DNA of 10,600 bases from Candidatus Omnitrophota bacterium. GTDB lineage: Bacteria; Omnitrophota; Gorgyraeia; Gorgyraeales; Gorgyraeaceae. The translations under genes and the position numbers were made by a program. Location: positions 1-10,600 of the forward strand of contig JAPLMC010000091.1 of the NCBI GenBank assembly GCA_026387215.1, in the 5' to 3' direction. This document shows, piece after piece, positions 1 through 5,343 of the stretch. A model generated the notes under the pieces. That model was not told the DNA's origin, did not search any database, and saw only the letters and a list, made by a program, of their open reading frames with translations. Position 1 is the stretch's first letter. Each line of letters begins with the position of its first letter.

Positions 1-65
1 CTCGAAAGCCTGAAATGCCCGCTTAAAAGAGCCCCTGTCTCCTTAAATAACTCCAAAATCTCCAC
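1..65 (-). CDS. pyrE: Orotate phosphoribosyltransferase, N-terminal fragment (runs off the window)
   Basis: The minus strand from 65 to the window edge reads (M)EILELFKETGALLSGHFR, the typical PyrE N-terminus (ELFKETGALL-GHF-LSS). PyrE transfers phosphoribosyl from PRPP to orotate to give OMP, the substrate of PyrF encoded just upstream. Only about 21 codons are present, so no catalytic residue is visible. The start is uncertain. GTG at 65 follows a G8 tract by eight bases; TTG at 56 sits five bases after a GGTGG box like the ribosome sites of pyrC, endoQ and pyrK. An in-frame ATG at 107 lies inside a hairpin arm, and its link to pyrE depends on the length of a homopolymer tract, so it is less likely. 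The gene is last in the visible operon, the usual place for pyrE in PyrR-type operons. Confidence 0.82.
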   Translation of the reverse strand, partial: MEILELFKETGALLSGHFRLS

Positions 66-73
66 CTCTTTTA

Positions 74-90
74 CCCCCCCCTTTTTTTTT
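74..90. repeat. Double homopolymer tract C8T9 (A9G8 on the coding strand) in the pyrE leader
   Basis: Eight C are followed directly by nine T on the plus strand, which is A9G8 on the coding strand just before pyrE. The G run ends eight bases before the GTG start, where a ribosome-binding site would be. Such tracts are prone to slippage and to sequencing error. Here a length change would alter the ribosome-site region, and would change the frame only if the upstream ATG at 107 were used. Confidence 0.8.
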
Positions 91-93
91 CGC

Positions 94-137
94 CATAATC
101 TTGACATTCTGACAATGTAAGTTTTGTCAAGATTATG
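94..137. repeat. Inverted repeat in the pyrF-pyrE gap, CTTGACA family copy 1
   Basis: Two perfect 13-bp arms (CATAATCTTGACA at 94-106, TGTCAAGATTATG at 125-137) flank an 18-base centre. The inner 32 bases (100-131) match, with three differences, the reverse complement of the hairpin between pyrK and pyrD (1864-1895), so this is a repeated element and not an isolated hairpin. On the transcribed strand it is followed by GGCG and an A run, with no U tract, so it does not look like an intrinsic terminator. Confidence 0.8.
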
Positions 138-144
138 ATAACAT

Positions 145-837
145 TTAAATTGATTGACGCACCTTTAAAGGGTCTTTTGCTTTTGTAACAGGTCTTCCTA
201 TTACAATATAATCTGCGCCTCTTTCAAACGCTTCTTTTGGAGTAGACACTCTTTTCTGGTCACCCGCTTCGCTTTCTTCAGGCCTTACACCAGGAGTCAC
301 TATTAAAAAATCTTTTCCTATATTTTTTCTTATCGAAACTATTTCTTCAGGAGACGCCACCAAACCGTCTAAGCCAGCCTCTTTAGCCAATCTAGCTAAA
401 TTCAACACCTGTTCTTCCGGCGATTTATTTATACCTGTTTTCTTTAAAGCTTCTGAATCCAGACTTGTCAGCACTGTCACTCCGAGAATATTAGGCCTTG
501 CTACGCCTAATTTTTCGCTTTCTTCCTCCGCCCCTTCAACCGCCTTTTTCATCATGTCTATTCCACCTGAAGCATGGACATTAAACATAAATACGCCTAA
601 CTTAGCAGCTAACTTGCTAGCTGCATAAACTGTGTTAGGAATATCGTGAAATTTCAGGTCCAGAAAAATATCTTTGTCGTATTTTTTGACAAGTTCGATT
701 GATTTTACACCACAAGAATAGAATAACTCTATGCCTATCTTAAAAACTTGCACATGCTCGCTTAAAATATCCAAAAGCCTATCTTCTTCCTTCAGTGTAT
801 TCACATCCAACGCTACAATAACTTTGTCGTTTATCAT
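145..837 (-). CDS. pyrF: Orotidine 5'-phosphate decarboxylase
   Basis: PyrF decarboxylates OMP to UMP, the last step of the pathway, in the cytoplasm as a TIM-barrel dimer. The 230-residue length is normal for the short bacterial class. The catalytic D-x-K-x-x-D signature is complete in FLDLKFHDIPNTV (D60, K62, D65). D11 in VALDV and K33 in FKIG complete the expected active-site set. The C-terminal phosphate-binding segment VIGRPVTKAKDP is at 212-223, with R215. The ATG at 837 starts MINDKVIVALD, a standard N-terminus. There is no clear Shine-Dalgarno box before it; instead a small palindrome ends eight bases upstream, so initiation may depend on re-initiation from pyrD. The gene lies 72 bases after pyrD and about 80 bases before pyrE. 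Confidence 0.97.
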   Translation of the reverse strand: MINDKVIVALDVNTLKEEDRLLDILSEHVQVFKIGIELFYSCGVKSIELVKKYDKDIFLDLKFHDIPNTVYAASKLAAKLGVFMFNVHASGGIDMMKKAVEGAEEESEKLGVARPNILGVTVLTSLDSEALKKTGINKSPEEQVLNLARLAKEAGLDGLVASPEEIVSIRKNIGKDFLIVTPGVRPEESEAGDQKRVSTPKEAFERGADYIVIGRPVTKAKDPLKVRQSI

Positions 838-845
838 TTGTTTTT

Positions 846-876
846 GGCAGACTAAAGTCTGCCCTACAAATTTGTA
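846..876. repeat. Two adjacent small palindromes upstream of pyrF
   Basis: GGCAGACT-AA-AGTCTGCC (846-863, 8-bp arms) is followed one base later by the perfect 12-bp palindrome TACAAATTTGTA (865-876). The latter directly abuts the large palindrome at 877-926, so the pyrD-pyrF junction is an almost unbroken run of three palindromes. None is followed by a U tract in the transcribed direction. Confidence 0.8.
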
Positions 877-926
877 GCAAAGGCGCGGAATAGGCAGGTT
901 AAAACCTGCCTATTCCGCGCCTTTGC
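877..926. repeat. Long perfect inverted repeat covering the pyrD stop codon
   Basis: This is the largest palindrome in the window: two perfect 24-bp arms (877-900 and 903-926) around a central AA. It is GC-rich against its surroundings. The pyrD stop codon and the last five codons of pyrD fall in the right arm, so the C-terminal residues are encoded by the repeat. As RNA it would form a very stable 24-bp stem. The transcribed strand continues TACAAATTTG, not a U tract, so it is not a canonical terminator. It could be a processing or stability element, or an inserted palindromic repeat. Confidence 0.88.
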
Positions 927-1851
927 CTTTAATATCCAAATTACCTACAATATCTTCGATTTTCTCTATTTTATGTTTTTTCAAATAATCTTCTATACCT
1001 TTTACTATTTTTCCGCAAACGCCTGGCTCTATAAAGTTAGCAGTACCTACCTGTATAGCCATAGCGCCAGCCAGCATAAATTCAATAGCGTCATAGGCGT
1101 TCATTATACCACCTACACCTATAACAGGGATATTAATATTCTTCGAGACCTCATAAACCATTCTCAGTGCTATTGGTTTTATGCAAGGTCCGCTTAAACC
1201 TCCAGTAATATTTCCTAACCTAGGTTTTCTTGTATTTATATCTATGGCCATCCCCAAAAATGTATTTACCAGGCTCACTGCATCCGAACCAGCATTCTCC
1301 GATGCTTTAGCAATCTCAACTATATCAGTTACATTTGGAGAAAGCTTTGTAATAATAGTTTTGTCGGTTATTTTTCTAACAGCTTTTACAACTTCATATG
1401 TTGCTTTGCTGTCCTGCGCCACCAATCCTCCTCCCTTAACGCTCCACCCCTCACCCCTTATATTTGGACATGATATATTTAACTCCAGGCCGCTTATGCT
1501 TTTTATCTTATCAAGTCGCCTTGCGAGAATAAAAAACTCATCTATATTGTTTCCTGATATACTTACAATAATAGGCGTACCTATCTTAGAAAGATACGGC
1601 ATTTTTTCTTTTATAAAATTATCTATACCTTCATTCTGAAGGCCTATTGCATTGAGCATACCTCCCGAGGTTTCGCATATCCTTGGCATTGGATTTCCAA
1701 CTTTGGGATTCAATGTAATTGTCTTTGTAATGATCGCGCCTATGTCTTTTAGATTAACTAATTTTTCAAACTCCTGAGCATACCCGAATGTTCCGGAAGC
1801 TACCATTACCGGATTTTTTAGTTTAATCTTTCCTATCTTAATATTCATCAT
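910..1851 (-). CDS. pyrD: Dihydroorotate dehydrogenase, class 1B catalytic subunit
   Basis: This FMN protein oxidises dihydroorotate to orotate. With PyrK, encoded just upstream, it forms the class 1B heterotetramer that passes electrons to NAD+. Counting from ATG 1851, the catalytic cysteine is C128 in NISCPNI, the class 1 hallmark. FMN- and substrate-binding segments are ASGTFGY (18-24), TKT with K43, MLNAIGLQN (65-73), TKLSPN (168-173), GVGGI (245-249) and VGTANF (268-273). The start is 1851 or 1848 (adjacent ATGs after a weak GAG). An in-frame TTG at 1860 lies in a hairpin arm and is less likely. One oddity is about seven extra residues (GEGWSVK region, about 133-139) between the cysteine loop and the conserved GG. 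The stop codon lies inside a long palindrome, so the tail GKGAE comes from repeat sequence. Confidence 0.95.
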   Translation of the reverse strand: MMNIKIGKIKLKNPVMVASGTFGYAQEFEKLVNLKDIGAIITKTITLNPKVGNPMPRICETSGGMLNAIGLQNEGIDNFIKEKMPYLSKIGTPIIVSISGNNIDEFFILARRLDKIKSISGLELNISCPNIRGEGWSVKGGGLVAQDSKATYEVVKAVRKITDKTIITKLSPNVTDIVEIAKASENAGSDAVSLVNTFLGMAIDINTRKPRLGNITGGLSGPCIKPIALRMVYEVSKNINIPVIGVGGIMNAYDAIEFMLAGAMAIQVGTANFIEPGVCGKIVKGIEDYLKKHKIEKIEDIVGNLDIKGKGAE

Positions 1852-1859
1852 GATTCTCA

Positions 1860-1899
1860 AAAACTTGACAAAAGTGACATTGTCAAAATGTCAAGTTTT
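1860..1899. repeat. Nested inverted repeat in the pyrK-pyrD gap, CTTGACA family copy 2
   Basis: Outer 11-bp arms AAAACTTGACA (1860-1870) and TGTCAAGTTTT (1889-1899) enclose a smaller palindrome TGACA-T-TGTCA (1875-1885). The core 1864-1895, read on the minus strand, matches 100-131 at 29 of 32 positions. It overlaps the pyrK stop codon (1898-1900) and fills nearly the whole gap to the pyrD start. Confidence 0.82.
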
Positions 1900-2707
1900 A
1901 CCATAGAAGTTCGCTGGAGTCAAAGACTGGGCCGTCTTTGCAGGCAAGTTTATTGCCTGTTTTTGTTTTAACTACGCACCCAAGGCATACGCCAATTCCG
2001 CAGGCCATTTTTTCTTCCAAAGATACCTGGCATTCAAAATTCCGCTCCTGGCATATCTCAGCAATGCACCTGAGCATGCCTTGCGGCCCGCAAACGTAAA
2101 CAACCGTGTCAAATCGGCTTTCTACTGTTTTCAAAATTTTATGAAATAGCTTAGACACAAAACCCTGCGAGCCGTAAGTGCCGTCATCGGTAGATACATA
2201 AACTTCATGGGCGGTTTTTTTAAAATCTTTCTCGCATAAAATCAAATCTTTTGTTTTCGCGCCTATTAATACAATTGTCTTTATATGTTTTTTTGCCAAC
2301 TCTTCAGCAAGGTATACGAGTGGCGCAACACCTACTCCTCCGGCTATTATAATTGCTCTAGGCTCAAGGTTCAACTTCGAACCTCTCGTCTCACTCGGGT
2401 GCGAATCATAAGTCAGAGAAAAACCATTTCCCAAAGGTCCTAATATATATAAAAAATCCCCTTCTTTTTTCCTGGATAAAATTTCTGTGCTCTTTCCGAC
2501 TGTCTCATACAAAATCTCTATATTGCCATTAACCCTATGTATGCTGAACGGCCTTCTTAAAAACGGCTCTAAAGAATCGCTGCATTTTATCTGCACAAAC
2601 TGCCCTGGTTTTGCTGTCCTTGCAATATAAGGCGCATCAAGGACCATTTTATAATAAGTATGGCGAATTTTTTTATTTGATAAAATTTTTGCTCTAATAT
2701 CTTTCAT
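1898..2707 (-). CDS. pyrK: Dihydroorotate dehydrogenase B, electron transfer subunit
   Basis: PyrK carries FAD and a [2Fe-2S] cluster and links PyrD's FMN to NAD+. The N-terminal ferredoxin-reductase-like beta barrel has the FAD motif RRPFSI (51-56). The NAD-binding half has AGGVGVAPL (122-130) and CGPQGM (206-211). The C-terminal cluster has four cysteines (C236, C241, C244, C256) in MACGIGVCLGC and LACKDGPVF, in PyrK spacing. At 269 residues it is slightly long, because of extra sequence after GPLGNGFSL (about 100-116, YDSHPSETRGSKLNLEP). The DNA there holds a short inverted repeat (AGGTTC/GAACCT, 2367-2384). ATG 2707 is supported by the AAGGTGG box directly upstream. Its partner gene pyrD follows after a hairpin-filled gap of under 50 bases. 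Confidence 0.96.
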   Translation of the reverse strand: MKDIRAKILSNKKIRHTYYKMVLDAPYIARTAKPGQFVQIKCSDSLEPFLRRPFSIHRVNGNIEILYETVGKSTEILSRKKEGDFLYILGPLGNGFSLTYDSHPSETRGSKLNLEPRAIIIAGGVGVAPLVYLAEELAKKHIKTIVLIGAKTKDLILCEKDFKKTAHEVYVSTDDGTYGSQGFVSKLFHKILKTVESRFDTVVYVCGPQGMLRCIAEICQERNFECQVSLEEKMACGIGVCLGCVVKTKTGNKLACKDGPVFDSSELLW

Positions 2708-2718
2708 TTAACCACCTT
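2708..2718 (-). promoter_or_regulatory. Conserved ribosome-binding block of pyrK
   Basis: The coding strand reads AAGGTGGTTAA immediately before ATG. The same 11 bases precede endoQ and pyrC, each time starting at the last base of a hairpin. GGTGG lies four bases from the start codon. Confidence 0.75.
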
Positions 2719-2743
2719 AACCTACGCGGTTACCGCGTAGGTT
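2719..2743. repeat. Perfect inverted repeat in the endoQ-pyrK gap
   Basis: AACCTACGCGGT and ACCGCGTAGGTT are perfect 12-bp arms around one T. The arm sequence is shared with the palindrome before pyrC (5307-5341), but with the half-sites in swapped order. The repeat ends flush with the pyrK ribosome-binding block. With only one unpaired base it would need to open a larger loop as RNA or extrude as DNA. Confidence 0.85.
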
Positions 2744-2751
2744 ACCGTAAT

Positions 2752-3972
2752 TTAACTGCTTTTCAGTTGCAGCTCTTTCTCTTTTAATATTTCTATTGTA
2801 CCGTATTCTCCATCAAAGCCAGGCAGAATATTTATATTGCCTTTCCTGACATTTATAATTGCTTTTGCAATTCCCTCTGGCAGTTCTTTTAAAAGTTTGT
2901 CTTCGCTAACTTCTGTCAGGACTTCAAGCTCTGTACCAAAGTGCGGGACTATTGCACTATATTCTGCGGCGACTGCCTTGGAAGCCTCTCCTACGCCTAC
3001 TACATCGGCTATTATTTCTGACAAAGGCACCATCCTCTTAAAAGGTATGCTGTTTTCCGGCACAAAACCAGCCGGCCTGTCCGCTAGCTCACTAACCCTA
3101 TTCATCACTCCTATTGTAACCGGTTTTCCGCAAACAGGGCAGATATTTTTATTTTTCTTTGTTTCTTCAGGGCTAAAACGTATGCCGCAAACCCTGTGTC
3201 CGTCATAATGATATTTGCCCTCTTCTGGAAAATATTCAATTGTATAAAGAAATTTCTTTTTATCTTTTTTCTTCAAAGCGTCCGTGACAGCTTTGTAGCT
3301 CATCTCAGTATCAAAAACATTCGCCTCTCTGCCTATTTTTTGCGGACTGTGAGAATCAGAATTAGATATGAGGCTAAATCTGTCCAATTTACTCCATTGC
3401 CAGTTCATGCCAGGATCTGAAGAAAGCCCTGTTTCTAGAGCATATATATCTTTAGCGTATTCTTCAAAGCATTCCTCTATTGAATCAAAACCTGACTTGG
3501 AGCCAAAAATCGAAAACCATGGAGTCCAGATATGTCCTGGCACCAGAAAAATATCCTTACTGATCCCAAACAAAACCTCTGCCAGGAGTTTTACATCAAT
3601 ACCTATAATAGGCCTCCCGTCATATGCAATATTTCCATAACCTGAAAGCGCTGTGTTTATTTTATCGGCAATATCAAAGCTTGGCGCAAAAATAACGCTA
3701 TGAATTTTCCTGACCTTGCCATTTTTAGAATATATGCTAGATATTTCTCCTGTTAGCATAAAATTCACGCCATTATATTCAAACAAACCGTTTCCTGAAT
3801 CCTTCAGAATATTTTTTAATTCTTTCAGCCATTGATAATGCGTAAAATCTCCTGTGCCCAGAAGAAATACGCCCTTAAGCTTTGCAAATTCCGAAAGCGT
3901 TTTTATATTCATATTAGGGCTTGTGGCACGACTATATTTGGAATGTATGTGGAGATCAGCTGCAAATTTCAC
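2752..3972 (-). CDS. endoQ: Endonuclease Q family protein (PHP-domain DNA repair nuclease)
   Basis: The protein matches the architecture of endonuclease Q, which nicks DNA 5' of deaminated bases (uracil, hypoxanthine, xanthine) and abasic sites. The N-terminal PHP metal-binding domain has ADLHIHSKYSRATS (H8, H10), GTGDFTH (D42, H45), TGEISS (E76), KIHS (H91), PGHIWTPWFS (H147) and SNSDSHS (D206, H208). PHIWTPW-S-FGSKSGFDS-EECF is a strong family signature. A zinc-binding segment follows: C262, then ICPVCGKP (C278, C281), with H259 or H256 as a possible fourth ligand, then NRVSELADRP. The C-terminal domain (about 300-406) ends in a helix-hairpin-like LPEGIAKAIINVRKG. It starts with GTG at 3972, right after AAGGTGGTTAA. 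It sits between pyrC and pyrK, where Bacillus operons have carA and carB, and has no known role in UMP synthesis. The family call is from motifs; activity is inferred. Confidence 0.88.
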   Translation of the reverse strand: MKFAADLHIHSKYSRATSPNMNIKTLSEFAKLKGVFLLGTGDFTHYQWLKELKNILKDSGNGLFEYNGVNFMLTGEISSIYSKNGKVRKIHSVIFAPSFDIADKINTALSGYGNIAYDGRPIIGIDVKLLAEVLFGISKDIFLVPGHIWTPWFSIFGSKSGFDSIEECFEEYAKDIYALETGLSSDPGMNWQWSKLDRFSLISNSDSHSPQKIGREANVFDTEMSYKAVTDALKKKDKKKFLYTIEYFPEEGKYHYDGHRVCGIRFSPEETKKNKNICPVCGKPVTIGVMNRVSELADRPAGFVPENSIPFKRMVPLSEIIADVVGVGEASKAVAAEYSAIVPHFGTELEVLTEVSEDKLLKELPEGIAKAIINVRKGNINILPGFDGEYGTIEILKEKELQLKSS

Positions 3973-3983
3973 TTAACCACCTT
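3973..3983 (-). promoter_or_regulatory. Conserved ribosome-binding block of the endonuclease Q gene
   Basis: AAGGTGGTTAA lies directly before the GTG start and directly after a hairpin arm. It is identical to the blocks before pyrK and pyrC and supports GTG 3972 as the start. Confidence 0.75.
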
Positions 3984-4015
3984 AATTGCGTCCCGATTAC
4001 AATCGGGACGCAATT
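3984..4015. repeat. Perfect inverted repeat in the pyrC-endoQ gap
   Basis: Two 15-bp arms, AATTGCGTCCCGATT and its complement, flank two bases (AC). On the transcribed strand the stem starts on the base after the pyrC stop codon and ends on the base before the AAGGTGGTTAA block, so it fills the gap exactly. The arm sequence differs from the other hairpins, but the layout is the same. Confidence 0.87.
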
Positions 4016-5293
4016 TTAATTACTCTTGTATACAATATTACCTTTGCATATAGTATATTCAACTATACCTCTAAGTTTTCTCCCAATAAACGCAGAATTT
4101 TTAGACTTGGACACAAGGTATTCTTTTCTGACAACCCATTCCTTTTCAGGTGATACAATAATTATATCAGCATCTTTGCCAGAACCCAGAGTTCCTTTAT
4201 CTATACCCAGAATTTTAGCAGGATTTAAAGAAATTTTTTCTACGAGCCCACCCCAGGTTAATAAGCTTTTGCCTATAATCTCAGTGATGCTCACGGCAAG
4301 CTCTGTTTCCAAGCCTATGCTTCCGAATTCTGCATATTCAAACTCTATTTCTTTTTCACTTTCAGTATGAGGCGCATGGTCAGAGGCAATAGCATCGATT
4401 GTCCCATCTTTTAAACCCTCTATTATAGACAAAACATCGTCTTTTGTCCGTAAAGGCGGATTGATTTTCATATTTGTATTATAACCCAATAGATCTTCTT
4501 CGTTTAAACTAAAATAATGCGGAGCTGTTTCCGCTGTTACCTTGATTCCATTTTTCTTTGCTTTTCTTATAATCTCGACTGATTCAGCGCAACTCACATG
4601 AGCAATGTGTACAGCTGCTCCAGATTCTTCCGCAAGCTTTATATCCCGGCCTACCCTCTTATATTCAGACTCTTTTGAAATCCCCTTCAGGCCCAGCCTT
4701 GTAGAGGTAAAGCCAAAGTTAACTACACCTTGTCCGGAAAGAGATTTATCTTCTGAGTGGCACACAACAACGAGTTTTTCTTTTTTTGCCTCTTTAAGCG
4801 CCTTTAACATCAACTCATCGTTATCAACTGATGCGCCGTCGTCTGAAATCGCGATTATACCTTCTTTCTTTAAAACGCTGATATTCGTTAATTCTTTACC
4901 TAACCTTCCTACTGTAATTGCGCCACATATAAATACATCTACATTTGCTGTCTTTTTAATAATATCTTTCAGCGTTTTAATAATTCCCATTGAATCAAGG
5001 CTTGGCAAAGTGTTTGGCATGGCAAGAACGCTAGTAACCCCGCCTTTTGCCGCAGCCTTTGTGCCGCTAAAAATAGTTTCCTTGTCTTCTCTGCCAGGCT
5101 CTCTCAGGTGAACATGCATGTCAACTATACCAGGCATCACAATTTTACCAGCAGCTTCAATTACTGTTTCAGCCTTGGCATCTATTGCTCTAGCTATTTT
5201 GAATATCTTCTCGCCTTCTACAAGGATATCTATAACTTCATCTATTTTATTTGCAGGATCAATTACATGCCCATTCTTAATAATTAATTTCAT
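4016..5293 (-). CDS. pyrC: Dihydroorotase, class I
   Basis: PyrC is a zinc amidohydrolase that closes N-carbamoyl-aspartate to dihydroorotate. It is 425 residues from ATG 5293, normal for class I enzymes. Metal and catalytic motifs are in order: DMHVHLREPG (H60, H62), ISDDGAS (D151/D152, the carboxylate region), VVCHSED (H179), HIAHVS (H232) and ASDHAPHT (D305, the catalytic base). NPPLRTKDD (278-286) is also typical. The start at 5293 is set by MKLIIKNGHVIDP, the usual N-terminal beta strand, and by the AAGGTGG box. A longer reading from 5368 adds 25 residues translated through the palindrome and overlaps pyrB, so it is rejected. Class I dihydroorotases can associate with aspartate transcarbamoylase, here encoded just upstream. 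Confidence 0.97.
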   Translation of the reverse strand: MKLIIKNGHVIDPANKIDEVIDILVEGEKIFKIARAIDAKAETVIEAAGKIVMPGIVDMHVHLREPGREDKETIFSGTKAAAKGGVTSVLAMPNTLPSLDSMGIIKTLKDIIKKTANVDVFICGAITVGRLGKELTNISVLKKEGIIAISDDGASVDNDELMLKALKEAKKEKLVVVCHSEDKSLSGQGVVNFGFTSTRLGLKGISKESEYKRVGRDIKLAEESGAAVHIAHVSCAESVEIIRKAKKNGIKVTAETAPHYFSLNEEDLLGYNTNMKINPPLRTKDDVLSIIEGLKDGTIDAIASDHAPHTESEKEIEFEYAEFGSIGLETELAVSITEIIGKSLLTWGGLVEKISLNPAKILGIDKGTLGSGKDADIIIVSPEKEWVVRKEYLVSKSKNSAFIGRKLRGIVEYTICKGNIVYKSN

Positions 5294-5295
5294 TC

Positions 5296-5306
5296 TTAAC
5301 CACCTT
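5296..5306 (-). promoter_or_regulatory. Conserved ribosome-binding block of pyrC
   Basis: AAGGTGGTTAA follows the hairpin at 5307-5341 without a gap. Two extra bases (GA) then precede the ATG. It is the third identical copy of this block and fixes the pyrC start at 5293. Confidence 0.75.
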
Positions 5307-5341
5307 AACCGCGTAGGTTGCCTACGGCAACCTACGCGGTT
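5307..5341. repeat. Perfect inverted repeat in the pyrB-pyrC gap
   Basis: AACCGCGTAGGTTGCC and its complement form 16-bp perfect arms around a three-base centre TAC. The outer 13 bases of each arm are the same half-sites as in the palindrome at 2719-2743, in opposite order. On the transcribed strand it starts three bases after the pyrB stop codon and ends flush with the pyrC ribosome-binding block. Confidence 0.88.
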
Positions 5342-5343
5342 TA

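Noticed and set aside
1181..1639. Plus-strand open frames opposite pyrD, endoQ, pyrC and the large-subunit gene
   Set aside because: All are shadows of conserved minus-strand genes and encode nothing recognisable.
94..1899. TTGACA boxes in the 94-137 and 1860-1899 repeats as internal promoters
   Set aside because: No -10-like hexamer lies at 16 to 18 bases on either strand. The boxes are explained by the palindromic arms.
846..5341. The intergenic inverted repeats as intrinsic terminators
   Set aside because: None is followed by a U tract in the transcribed direction. They are followed by ribosome sites and start codons of genes that must be co-transcribed.
94..5341. The repeats as a CRISPR array
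   Set aside because: They are palindromes of different sequence separated by whole genes, with no regular direct repeats or spacers and no cas genes.
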